A DNA stretch of 64,000 bases from Prorocentrum cordatum (Eukaryota > Sar > Dinophyceae > Prorocentrales > Prorocentraceae). Shown in pieces: positions 1 to 10,643 of the stretch. The DNA lies in the NCBI GenBank assembly GCA_963575745.1, contig CAUYUJ010019904.1, positions 69,501-133,500 on the forward strand, written 5' to 3'. The notes beneath the pieces are model-generated. The model made no database searches. It was given only the letters and a program-made list of their open reading frames with translations, and was not told the origin of the DNA. How positions within the stretch are numbered: the first letter of the stretch is position 1; every line of letters starts with the position of its first letter. The translations under genes and the position numbers were made by a program.

Positions 1-440
1 CGCGCGTCGCGGGGACTCCGCGCCGCGCTGCGCCCGCAGCTTTGAACTTTGGAGCGCGCGGGCAAAGAGGGAGGAAAAAAGGGAAGGAAGCGGGCACGAT
101 CCTCGTGAGGGGCGTGCCAACATGGGCGTCGCGGCGTGCGGGCGCTGCCGCTGGGGTTCCCGCGGAAACTTTCTGCGGCGGCCACGCTCAGTGTCACGAG
201 TGCACAGACCGGTATACCCGAACCGTTCACATTCAGATACATGTGCACGAGGCGTAGCCATGATCGCATTCGTGCATATATAGTCGCTCGCGCGCAGGCT
301 CATTCACACTTAGACTCACTCGCGCTCAGATTCACCGGCGCTCGGTCTCTCGTAATTAGACCAATGTGTACCCCGCCACATTTCGGCACGCCCCCGATAC
401 GTTTCGTGGGCACCACCGAAACAGATATTCACAGTTGCGA
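1..440. other. Unassigned GC-rich sequence, no gene seen
   Basis: I see no supported coding exon here. Open frames across this stretch run on into the satellite that follows and show no recognisable protein. The segment 405-445 (motif AGATATTCACAGTTGCGATAC) resembles 1467-1490, beyond the satellite, so the array is bracketed by related sequence. Confidence 0.5.
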
Positions 441-1466
441 TACTCCACCCAATACAGCGTTTCGTGGCCCAATGGGGAGCCCCACCGAAGCCCCCAGTGG
501 GACCGCCCGCATGCGTCTCCCACACCCAATTTGGCATTTTCATCTACCCAGTACAGCGCTTCGTGGCCCCATAGGGAGCTCCACCGAAACCTCCAGTGGG
601 ACCGCCCGCATGCGTCCCCGACACCAAATTTGGCACTTTCACCGGCCCAGTACAGCGCTTCGTGGCCCCATAGAGAGCTCCATCGAAGCCCCCAGTGGGA
701 CCGCCCGCATGCGTCCCCCACGCCCACCTTGGCATTGTCACCCACCCAGTACAGCGCTCCGTGGCCGCATAGGGAGCTCCACCGAAGGCCACAATGCTAC
801 CGCCCGCCTGCGTCCCCCACACCAAAGTTGGCACTTTCACCGACCCAGTGCAGCGCTTCGTGGCCTCATAGGGAGCCCCACCGAAGCCCCCCAGTGGGAC
901 CGCCTGCACGCGCCCCCCACACCCAACATGGCTTTGTCACCCACCCAGTACAGCGCTTCGTGGCCCCATAGGGAGCCCCACCGAAACCCCCAGTGGGACC
1001 GTCCGCATGCGTCCCCCGCACCATGTTTGGCATTGTCACCCACCCAGTACAGCGCTCCGAGGCCCCATAGGGAGCTCCACCGAAGCCTCCAGTGGGACCG
1101 CCCGCATGCGCCCCCCACACCAAATTTTGCATTTTCACCCACCCAGTACAGCGTTTCGTGGCCCCATAGGGAGCCCCACAAAAGCCCCCAGTGGGGCCGC
1201 CCGCATGCGTCCCCCACACCCAATTTGGCATTTTTACATACCATTTACAATGCTTCGCGGCCCCATGGGGAGCTCCACCGAAGCCCCCAATGGGACCGCC
1301 CGCATGCGTCCCACACGCCTAATTCGGTATTTTCACACACACACACAGTGCAGCGCTTCGTGGCCTCATAGGGAGCTTCACCGACGGCCCCAGTGCTACC
1401 GGCCGCATGCGTTCCCCCCCCGCCCAGCGCAGCTCTTCGTGGCCCCATAGGAAGCTTCACCGAAGA
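441..1466. repeat. Tandem satellite, about 100-bp monomer, about 10 copies
   Basis: The motif CAGCGCTTCGTGGCCCCAT recurs at about 453, 553, 653, 752, 851, 951, 1051, 1150, 1250, 1351 and 1431, so the period is close to 100 bp except for a shortened last unit. Each monomer also carries a CACCGAAGCCCCCAGTGGGA block and a CGCATGCGTCCCCCACACC block. Units differ by scattered substitutions. Long frames on both strands are by-products of a repeat with few stops; their peptides repeat with the monomer (for example WPHRELHRSPQWDRPHASP), and I do not call them genes. Confidence 0.93.
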
Positions 1467-2860
1467 AGATATTCACAACTGCGGTACCCACAACTTCATA
1501 TGGTTGGGTCCTTCGCCAGGATAATTCCACTGCGTACATATGTTGTTTTCCAAATATTTCCCGCGAGATGATGTAAGAGGCTTTAGTCCTAGATGGTTCA
1601 AACGTTGTGGCGCTGGCCTTGCCAAGACAAATGAACCCGTCCGAGCGATGTCAGGACGTTCAGAGAATGGAGGGCAGGTCGTTTTCAAAATGCGGCTCTC
1701 GCCAGATCGCCGCACACATTCGTGTTGAGAGCTCCTAGCGCTCAGGGAACGGATGGTGGGTCGCGTTCAAAACGTGACCCTCGCATCAGCGACGCGCACA
1801 TTCGTTCCAGAAGCTTCCAACAGTTGCAAGCATGGAGGGCGGTCTTCCCGCGGGAAACCACTCGTAGCGCTGCCTCGCCTGCCGTGGGGAGGTTGCGGCC
1901 TCCGCTGCCGCCCTCGGCAAAACAAATAGGGCGACGATATCTTTACGCATCCACCGCTAGGCCCATCCTGAACCCGGCAGCAATGTAGACGCCACGCCCT
2001 CCTGGCCTGGCCAGAACGGCGTGTGCACAGCTCCCGGGCCTGGCCAGGGAGCAGTGTATATGTATACATTTCGTCGCCCGAACAGAAGAAGTTGGCCAGA
2101 TCGAAGACTCTCACAAGCTTGGGCTGCGGATGACGCACCCGCCGCACTGCAAAGATGAAACGAGCAGGGGAGGGCGAGTGTACCAAAAGAGAAGGCAGGG
2201 CCCGATCCAGGACAACCACATTCGCTTCTTGTGGGCTCGACTCCGCGATCGTCAAGACTGGACATAGCTCGCTTCTCAGCCGTAATCTGTTCCGTGCCTC
2301 ATCCTCCAGTCCTTCTCAAAGCCGTACCCCGCGGCGATTATATCCACAGCAGCGCTGACTGCTTCAGCACCAAGCTCGCGCATTCTGCCGCTTTGCCCAA
2401 GCTCGCAACTTCCTCGCCCAAACCTTCGCGCGTGCCGCCTCCAACTTCCGGTGTAACTCTGCGCGCACGTCCGCCCAACTCGGCGATGTTTGGCTTCGGC
2501 CTCACACTGCAATTCCTGCTCCGTGGGTGTGCTCTTCTCGCCGTCAGCGTGGCGCGGTCCTCATTCGGGCTTAGGCCCAAGAGGCCCTGCTTTTCAACAT
2601 TGGACGGCGGGTCGCTATGACACCATTCCATCAGATGCTGCGGCAAAACTAACCCGTAGGGTCCAAACGTTCGCTCTGTTTTTCTTTGGGTGGTGGCCGT
2701 ATGGCTGAACAATCGCTAGGTCCCCAGAAAAGCCCAGAGAGTATCACCGTCGTTCTGAAAAGTGCAGCGGACACTTGGTTACCCAAGCATGGAACATGAC
2801 GACAAAAACCCGGTGGACGCCTCAAAAGGCACTGTGCTGCAGGGAGGAGAGGGAGCGGCC
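1467..2860. other. Unassigned intergenic or intronic sequence
   Basis: No ORF here shows a recognisable domain or a splice-consistent exon. It lies downstream of the last visible DnaJ exon on the minus strand, so it may be intron of that gene, but I found no third DnaJ exon. Part of it (about 1960-2050) is a dispersed repeat with a second copy near 19.4 kb. Confidence 0.4.
1960..2050. repeat. Dispersed repeat, copy 1 (second copy near 19370-19490)
   Basis: The blocks CCATCCTGAACCCGGCAGC, CCTCCTGGCC and CTGGCCAGGGAGC occur in the same order here and at 19370-19490, where they read CCTTCCTGAACCCAGCAGC, CCCCCTGGCT and CTGGCCAGGGAGC. The copies differ by indels, which suggests an old interspersed element. 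Confidence 0.6.
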
Positions 2861-3120
2861 AAGCGTGAGGGAGCGCCACGCCTCACGAGCACGAGGCCGA
2901 TCGGACCCAGCGGTGACAGGGCCGATAGCTGCGGGGTACGTGTGCAACCACCCGCTCACCTGGCCACCATCCCGAGTGAAAAGTCGTGGCTAAGCGTGAA
3001 GGAGCGCCATGCCCGACGAACACAAGGCCGACCGTAGCCAGCGGTGACAAGGCCGATAGCTACGGCGTACGTGTGCAACCACCCGCTCACCTGGCCACCA
3101 CCCCAAGTGAAAAGTCGTGC
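2861..3120. repeat. Tandem duplication, two copies, 131-bp period
   Basis: The sequence from AAGCGTGAGGGAGCGCC at 2861 is repeated from AAGCGTGAAGGAGCGCC at 2992. Both copies contain GTGTGCAACCACCCGCTCAC and end in AGTGAAAAGTCGTG. Most differences are single substitutions. Confidence 0.85.
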
Positions 3121-3412
3121 ACCAGGCAATCGGAGCAGCTGCAGGGCAAGCAAGAGGTACCTCGTCCACGAGTATGTGAGCACGAGCGTCGCCGAACGTA
3201 TCCAGTCAGACGCGGCAGATTTCTCAGGATCCAGCTGCGCGGGCACGTGCCTCAAGCGGCGTCCTTCACTGCTGGCAAGGGGGCGACAAGGTTCAGGCAC
3301 CGCCGCAAGCAAGACGCATCGAGGACGTCGACAATGGAGTAACACCCACAACCACCCACAACAAAGATCGATAGTTGACTGACCCCACCATCGTCACTAT
3401 AATCTAAATGTT

Positions 3413-3590
3413 ATGCAACAAACAACAGCTACTATTGCCACTGCCACTGCGACTGCGACTGCCGCTGTCATTGCCACTACCACTGCCACCAAAATCGCTA
3501 CCGCTATCAACAACTACAACTATCACTTCCGCTACCTACCCAGGCAGCAATCACTACCACTACCACTACCACCAAAACTACAAGTAGCAC
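3413..3590. repeat. Imperfect trinucleotide and hexanucleotide microsatellite
   Basis: A run of ACTGCCACTGCGACTGC-like and ACTACCACT-like units. It is low complexity and lies just downstream of the DnaJ exon on the minus strand, probably in the next intron. Confidence 0.75.
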
Positions 3591-3636
3591 GATGACGGCT
3601 ATGGTGAGCCCTCTTCCTGATACTCCTCAACTCAGC

Positions 3637-3712
3637 CTCGTACGCCCGAGTAATTTCCTTGAACTTCTCTTGGTCACCGCCCTTGTCGGGGTGGTGCTTC
3701 ACGGCAAGCTTC
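3637..3712 (-). CDS. DnaJ J-domain co-chaperone, exon with the HPD motif
   Basis: This 76-nt exon encodes the second half of a J domain, reading KLAVKHHPDKGGDQEKF and then KEITRAYE. It holds the invariant His-Pro-Asp loop that stimulates the ATPase of Hsp70. The acceptor is TTCTGCAG|G. The exon appears to end at GAG|GCTGAG, a GC donor. Its first base completes the Arg codon left open by the exon at 14291-14402, so the join is in phase and gives the canonical helix II, loop and helix III order. The Gly-rich linker and J-domain wording resemble class A (DNAJA/Ydj1-type) proteins of alveolates. The zinc-finger and C-terminal exons must lie beyond the left edge of the window. Confidence 0.85.
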
Positions 3713-4869
3713 CTGCAGAAACTCACTTATTACTATCTCCCATAGCATGGCCTGCCATGTTTGCGGCTACTGCTATTTCTCGTGATACTTTTCGTTTTCT
3801 CCGTATTTGCCTTCCTTGGTCCCACGGCGGCCATCCTTCTGCACAGATCGTGGGCTTCCGATGACTCCTGATACAGAACAGCAAGCGACGCCATCCTCGA
3901 ATCCATCCTCGGATTTACAAAGCTGCGCGAGGACTTTGATTTCACCTCAATGTTGGCCTAGGGCAGTGCAATGAATCGAACATAGGCCAGGGATTTTGCG
4001 ATGCTAGCCCAGCCGACTCCGGACGAGTCGTTGCCTCCAGCCCTCTTCTCCCTGAATGTGTCTGTGCCTGCGCCTGTGATTGCATTACAGTGTCCTCATG
4101 TCTATGCTCTATGCCAGCGTTCATTAGTCTCGCTGTCTCGCCTCTCTGTCTCTCTGCTTCTCGCTCTCTCTCCCCTCTCTCTCTCTCTTTTTCTATATTT
4201 CCCTCTCTCACTACACACACGTAACTACACGAATGACAAATGCGTGCCCAGGCTCGTACCAATCGACCGGGAACGTGCGAGCAAGAGCGATGAAAACATG
4301 ATCGAGCGATGAGGCAATCGACATAGGGCGCGAACCTTCAGTCAGTCACCATTGTGTCCATGAGTGCGTTAAGCAACTGTGTTGAACACGCACTACTGAA
4401 CACTCGTGTGTCAGTGCCTACGTTAATCAGTTGCGCTGAACAAGCATCCCTACATGGGGAAACTTGGGCACCACAGTTCAGGGCACATACATGTGAACCT
4501 ACAACAGCTGAAGCCAACGACCACCGATGGTGTGTTGGAAATGAAGTTCGAATAACTCGATTCCCTTGTACTTTGCAGACTCCAGGCGGTTTCGTGATGA
4601 GTGCATCCAGCTTTCAGGGTGCTGAGAACCTCCCACACGAGACGGCCAGAGAGCTCTTGACGCCGACACCAACACTTGCCTCCCTCGGAAAGGGCGCGTA
4701 TGTTCCGCCATCGTGCCGTAGGCACGCAATGTCCTCAAGTTCCCTTTGGTTTCTCTGTATACTCTGTGAGGGGTCTGGAGCCCCAATCGCCGGATCTCCT
4801 GGGGGCTCCCAAAGGCGCCCCGCGTGGATTTCAGCAGCGGTCACGCGTCGTTGACAAGCCATGTGTTGT

Positions 4870-5095
4870 CCCCGTACGAGCTTGACCGCCAAGAAGCCTC
4901 CAGGAGGGCCCCCAGAGACGCCCGAGATACCTCAGGAGAACACCAGGAAGACCCCCAGATGCCCCCCAAGGGGCCCAGGACAGGCCTTCGAGATACGCCC
5001 AGAAGGTCCCAAAAGACCTCCAGGAGGGCCACAGGAGGCATCCCAAACGACCCCAAGAGACATGCAAGAGGACTTTGACAGAGAGCTCAGGCACA
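4870..5095. repeat. Dispersed CCAAGAGGGCC-type array, copy 1
   Basis: Imperfect short units such as CCAGGAGGGCCCCCAGAG and CCCCAAGGGGCCCAGGAC follow one another without a fixed register. The same vocabulary appears near 27.1, 30.2, 43.3 (reverse orientation), 48.4, 52.8, 55.4 and 62.7 kb. Confidence 0.7.
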
Positions 5096-5249
5096 GTGGC
5101 GGGATGAGCTGAAGGCCACTATATGTATTTACATTTAAGCTTCATGCTCGCACATATACATGCAGATTGTAAATTCTTCGTCTAAGAAGACTGTGTGCAC
5201 TAAGGGTTCCCACCTCCCTTCATTGAATCATTTGTCCACTATTCCGTGT

Positions 5250-6255
5250 TCGCCACGCTGCAGTCCGTGTGGCCTCGTGGGCGCCTCGTGGGCGCCCCGA
5301 GCTTGTGGTGTATGCCGAGGTTGTGCCACGTCGCAGCCCGTGCCGCCTCGCGGGCGCCCCGTTCGCCAGGGGGGGTCTGTCGAGGTTGTGCCACGTTGTC
5401 GCCCATGCCGCCTCGTTGGTGCCTCGTCCTCTGAGCGTACACGACGTGGTTTTCACCACATAGCTTAAATCACATGATCTTACTTCACACAGATTGCATC
5501 GCGTAGCTTGCATACCAGACCGTGCATCACATGACAGTGACACTCCATAAAATTGACCTACAACTAACGCCGCACAGTTTCCACACCAGAGCTTGAACCA
5601 CATGGCTTAACCCGTCGAATTTCCACCTGAATTGTTCACACGGAGTAGCTTGCGCGGCAAACATTTCACCTCATAAGTTGCACTACGCAACTTTCCACTT
5701 CACAATTGGTACCCTATAGCTTACACGTGATATTCACCACAGAACTTACACAGCATGGCTGTCTGTCACTGTACTATGCACACCAGACAGTATCCCAAAC
5801 AGTGCTAGCATTTAGGGGTCTCGCGGATCTTCTGGATTAGTGGGAGGGTCTGGGGAGGCTTCGCCCTCATCGTCCTTGGGCGCCTCGTGGGCGCCCGGTG
5901 CGCGGACTAGGTCTGGGAGATTTTCGCCCTCGATGCCAACCGTCGGCGCCTCATGGGCGCGCCGTGCGTTGGCTGGGTCTTGGCAGGTTTCGCCCTCGTC
6001 GCCGCCCGTGGATGACTCGCAGGTGCCCCACGTAATTACTGGCTGCACATCGGTTGTGCTAGATAGGTTGCACCACGTAGCTTGCACTGCACAACTTCTA
6101 CCGGATGCAGACGGCATTACAGATATTGCACCACATAGATTCACCCCACGCATATTGCACCGCATAGCTGGCACCACATGGGTTGCACCTCGTGGATTGC
6201 ACCACGTAGCTTGCACCACATCGCTTGCATAACACAAGTTGCATCACAAATCCTT
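5250..6255. repeat. Composite tandem-repeat field (about 66-70-bp units and about 20-bp units)
   Basis: Units around CCGAGGTTGTGCCACGTCGC (5308 and 5378) recur with a period near 69 bp. Units starting TTCGCCCTC (5858, 5923, 5989) recur at 65-66 bp and share GGCGCCTCGTGGGCGCC with the first set. Between and after them lie diverged units of about 20 bp such as TTGCACCACGTAGCTTGCAC (5480-5800 and 6060-6255). No coding evidence. Confidence 0.7.
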
Positions 6256-6405
6256 TGCGCCACACACAGTACGCATCCAGAATTCAATAATACGTTGTAT
6301 GGGGTCTGTGGCAAAGCGGGGGCAAGGAGGAAACCTCACGAATATCACGAGCATGCTGGACAGCTCTGGGGACTCTTCCCGCGTCAGCGGCCCTCCAAAC
6401 TCCAC

Positions 6406-6478
6406 TCCTCCTCCTCATCTTCCTTCTCCTCCTCCTCCTCCTCCTCCTCCTCCTCCTCCTCCTCCTCCTCCCCTCCTC
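6406..6478. repeat. (TCC)n microsatellite
   Basis: A nearly pure run of TCC and CTC triplets. Frames across it give poly-Ser, poly-Pro, poly-Arg or poly-Glu and are artefacts. Confidence 0.9.
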
Positions 6479-7558
6479 TCCCTCCGTAGCCACTTCGGCG
6501 CGGCGGTGGCCACACGCGTGTAGGAGAAGAAAGGCTATTGGGACGTATCTGAGCCGACTTCACAATCTGGGCCGGCGCATATGCACAATCAGCTCCGCGC
6601 TCTTCCTCCGAATTGTCACTTCGTTTTCCGGAGATTGCGGCCATGTGTTTTCTTGAGCACCAAATACCAGACACGCAAGCGGTGAGTTGTCTGCGCAGGG
6701 AGACGAGCCGCAACGCTTCTCGCTCGCCGTGCTCATCTCGGGGTAAGACGCACTCGGGTCGTCTCTACGTGCGCATGGCGGGTTCCAGAAACTCTGCGAT
6801 CAAAAAGCTGCCACCCGTTAAAGGCACACGTTTTACTTCCGCCACCTTGCGACCGCCATCCGCTAGCAGAAACGTTCTCAAGTACTTCCTTTTTTGTTCA
6901 ACCACTGCGCCCAGGAACCTCCAGGGAAGGACGCTTCGTGAGGGCATAAGAATTCAACCGACATCAGCGCGTTCGAAAACCTGCATTCCGAACGGTGGGC
7001 CCACCGAAAATGCGCATGCGGGCTTGGACGGAGAGGCCGCCCCCCCACCCCCGCGCGCCCCCGCCTCTGCGGAGGGGGCGCTGTGAGAGCGGCACCCTCG
7101 TCCCCCTCTGGGGCATGGGCGGCCGCTCCCCTCAAACGAAACTCAAGGGAGCTAAACCGAGAGACAGCACAGGAAAGAAGACAGAAAAGCGCACATGTCC
7201 GAAGCAAGCCACACCCCACCCCAACCACGCACCCGTTCGATCCTTCGAACTCGAAGCACACAAAGAGGCTCGGCCAGAGGACCGTCCCGTCAAGGATGCG
7301 GGCGCGGAAGCCGCAAGACGCGCAGGTGGGTGAATTGTCGGTTGGGTGGGGGCTATGCTCGGGGGCAGAGCCCCCGAGCATCACCCCCACCGCCATCGCG
7401 GCCGAGGCTGAAAACTCGACACATCCATCGAAGAAAGAGTATAGTGTCAGCGACCACCAAAGAATACGAGATAAGCCTCTACCCATCCACATGCTAGTCT
7501 GTGGTTCGGCTCATCCTCTGACGCTTGAACAAACTCGTGAGGGTCCCATCTGGGCGGG

Positions 7559-8416
7559 CTACTTCTTCTTCGGCTTCTTGGGAGCTGCCTTCTGCTTGCC
7601 GCATTTTCGGAAGGAGAAATCCTCGATCTGTGTGGCTACCTTTGAGCGCTGTCCGCGGTCGTGCCCTAAAGGACGTGGGCGGCCTTGGGCGCGTCGTTGG
7701 CCCTGGGGACGGTCAGCGCCAACTTCAAGTCTGGGTGGTGGTTGACTGCCCAAATCCAACGAACTCGATCTTCGGCTCCTTCTGTCAGCTTGACCTCGAA
7801 GCATCACGTCGCACGAACGACCACGTCCATGTCCTGAGCGATGACCCCCCCCCCCACACTGCTTCAGCATCTGCAGTGCGTTGGGGACCTGCCCGGGGGG
7901 CTGGCCGTTCTTCGCCGCGTCCTCCACCTCCTTGGCGTTGCCCGCGCAAGCCTCGGCGAGGCGGAAGGTCGCGCCCCTCAGGAGCGCGCCTGGCTTCTTC
8001 CCGATCGGGCGTCGCTGGATGTTCTCGCCCTACCGCGCGGCCTTGCCCGTCGCGATGTAATTATGGGGGCCTTCCCCCAGCGCCATGTCGAGCTTCGTGC
8101 CGACCTTGAGGGCGGGGGTGAACATGTCGCCCCTCGCGTCGGCCTGGCGGGCTGCCCCGCGCTGGAGCAGGAACCGGCGCATCAAGTTCTGGAGGCGGTC
8201 ATTGGGCTTGATCTCGTCGTTGTTCGAAGTGTCCGTTTGGCCCACTCCCTCGGTCTCGCTCTGGCGCTTCACTCCCTTGGCCCCCGCTATCGGCGCGAAC
8301 GTCGCGAGGCTGGGGAGCTGTGGGATCGGCGGCAGGCTGGCCGGGCGCTTGGGCTTGGACCGAGGGCAACAGGGGCGCGAGACATCTTCGATTGAGTAAG
8401 CGCCTGAAGATTGCAT
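7559..8416 (-). pseudogene. Decayed small gene with Lys-rich C-terminus, function unknown
   Basis: A protein-like reading runs through several frames on the minus strand. It includes KRQSETEGVGQTDTS, the stretch NDRLQNLMRRFLLQRG, then RLAEACAGNAKEVEDAAKNG, then FEVKLTEGAEDRVRWIW, and ends in a basic tail APKKPKKK before a stop at 7559. At least two frame changes are needed, one beside a C11 run on the plus strand (about 7846-7856), and there are in-frame stops. A further coding-like fragment, THEMYAKPTDLTDEQLRSLA, lies just upstream at about 8430-8500. I do not recognise the family. The block sits immediately 3' of the LINE on the same strand, so it may be element-derived or a host gene fragment caught in the DnaJ intron. 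Confidence 0.4.
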
Positions 8417-8617
8417 ATGTTCGGCTTAATTAGTTCCCGCACCTCGGGCGCGCCAACGATCGTAACTGTTCATCCGTGAGATCCGTGGGCTTCGCGTACA
8501 TCTCATGCGTTAAAAAAATGTTCGCTAGGCCCTCGGGGCCATGGCGCATGCGAGAACAGGTCGGGCTAGGTAGTAGTGCGTCAGGTGGGTGGGTGGGGGG
8601 GGGGGAAAATCCTGCAG

Positions 8618-10643
8618 CTACTCCCCCCTCGTCATCCGCGGCCGTTCGCCTCGCTCTCCTGATTCTAGCCCTGGGAACGCAGCGCAACCACCGGAGCCAG
8701 GGGCGAGTGGGGCACGGAGGAGCATCATGGAGGTCGCTGGCAACTCGGGCTTCTGTTTGGGCCTCAGGGGGGAGGGCCCTCGGCCCTCCAAAGGTTTCTG
8801 AGATCTTCTTGAAGCGCTCCCAAGAATGGGGGTTATCTCTCTGCGTTCGGGGCCCTCAAAGCTGAGCATGCCAAGGACTGCCGCTCGTGCCATATTCGTG
8901 GGGTCGTGCTTCGGGTCCACGGGGGGCTCGTCGGGGCCCTCCTGGGCCTGGTCCTCCAGAGCGTGCTCTTGAAGGTCGGGGGAGGCAGGGCGTCGGACAC
9001 CTTGCCACCAAGCAAGACGGCGATCCAAGAGAGTTGAAGCTACAGTAGGTACACCTGTTCGCTGGCGGACTGCGGCATTACTCTCATGATGCACATGCGC
9101 GGGCGACCTGGCCAGGAATCTCCACTTTCTCGTCTGCCAGTTCTCAGGGCAAGTCACATCGCGCTTAGTAAGCACCGCGACTCCCAACCCATAGGGCGAC
9201 GACGAGCGGACCAATGAGCACCGCAGCCGAGCTCTGAGTGCAACGCTGAACTGCCCCTTGAAAGCGCATCGGGCGAGGCGGACATTGGCTGCATTTCCTC
9301 CTTGGGTCCTACGGGCGACCTCTTCGACCATCGCGCTGTCATCACGTTGTCTAGCTCCAAGGTATTTCGCACTAGAGGCAGCGTCGATCGGGCTCCCATC
9401 CGTGATAATGTTTGTTTGGTTGGATCGGATCGCGGATTTTCGAGCTTCGCTTTAACTGCTGGCTGCGACGATGGGCAGTTTGGTTTTCGTGTCATTCACT
9501 TTCATCTTCCCTTTCGTGATCTCGCGTGTCAGGGAGGACAGGGACCTCGATGCCGATTCGAAATCCTCGACGACGGTGAACGCTATCAGGTCGCCTACGA
9601 AAACTATGGGAGATACTGTCAGGCATTTCTCAGCATCAGCCCCAGGGAGGAGATGGACGTGGCGAATCATTTCCAATGTCGGATCAAACGCCACAGAGAC
9701 CACGGTGACTTCAGACTCGGCGCGGCTCTGCTCCAGGCTGGAGGCGAGGAGGTCGCGCGCGGCCACGAACAGGAACGGGCCTTCCACGCCCCCTCGCCGT
9801 ACTCCTCTGGGGATCAGCAGCTTCTCGGTGGGCTGGCTGGTTCGAATGTCTCGGCCGGTGTAGAACGCGCCCACATGGAATTCTTCGACTGCAAGACGAA
9901 CGCGTCGCTTCAAAGCCAACCGCTCCAAGGCAATCCATATCTGATCTCTGCCGATCAGGTCGAAGGCCTTCTCGAGGTCAATCAGGGCGGCCACGGGCAC
10001 CCCTGGCATCGTACTTTTGCCCAGGCGAGATCTTCGTCCACGGAGGCGGTAGCGGCGTATCACCACTGCCACAACGGCGAGAGCATCGCGGGTAGATCTG
10101 CCAGCAAGCGCGCCGCGCTGCGAACAGGAGAGACGGGGGGCGAGGCCGCGAAGCTGTGGCATCACTGTCACATTCCTATAGACATTGTCAATGTGGTTTA
10201 TCAGATTGATGGTTTGATCGTGGTCCTTCGCGCTTCTGCCATCTCCCTTGGGTTTGCGAAGCGATACTGTGTCCCCGTCTTTGAACCGTTGGGCAGAGCG
10301 CCCAAGAGCTTGGCATGCCTGAAAAAAATCCGCGAAGGACGGGGGCCGTCTTTGAAACCAGTAGTTTTCCCAGTTCAATGATCGGTCCGTCGGGCGGTGT
10401 GGCCAAGGGGTCAAGACTCTCTGCGTCGGTCATCTTCAGGACAGGGGCGCTCTTGTAGTTAAGCATCTTGAGGATGGCTCTCCTGACGTCCTCGGCGCTG
10501 TATGGACCGATGCACGAATCGTCCCGGGGTAGCAGACCAGGTGGCTCACCAGGATTAGACATGTCGATCACCGGGCCATCGAACATGCCACACAGGGCAT
10601 TGACACGGACTTCAGCTTGTTCTTCTTCTGCGTCCATGCACAC
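8618..10643 (-). pseudogene. LINE reverse transcriptase, degenerate
   Basis: The reading begins in one frame with YSAEDVRRAILKMLNYKSAP (the element preceding RT motif 1) and moves to the 9452-10414 frame. That frame holds AALIDLEKAFDLIGRD (motif A, near 9985), GVRRGGVEGPFLF (motif B) and VFVGDLIAFT (motif C, near 9600). Motif C normally reads FADD or YxDD; one catalytic Asp is missing. After an in-frame TAA at 9452-9454 the same frame continues through TDGSPIDAASSAKYLGARQR and ASTLLDRRLAWWQGVRR, typical of the post-RT region. The missing Asp, the frame changes and the stop make an active enzyme unlikely. Confidence 0.75.

Larger units (their letters stand above)
3713..7558. other. Left part of the 10.6-kb DnaJ intron, repeat-rich
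   Basis: This is the acceptor-proximal part of the inferred DnaJ intron. It contains a pyrimidine microsatellite near 4130-4200, a CCAAGAGG-type array at 4870-5095, tandem repeats at 5250-6255 and a (TCC)n run at 6406-6478. I see no supported coding exon between 6480 and 7550. Confidence 0.5.

Noticed and set aside
136-1371. 411-codon plus frame over the satellite
   Set aside because: The frame exists because the 100-bp unit has few stops; the peptides follow the repeat.
6481-6502. TCCGTAGCCACTTCGGC, resembling the dinoflagellate spliced leader on plus
   Set aside because: It directly follows a TCC microsatellite, no plus-strand gene follows it, and the second half diverges.
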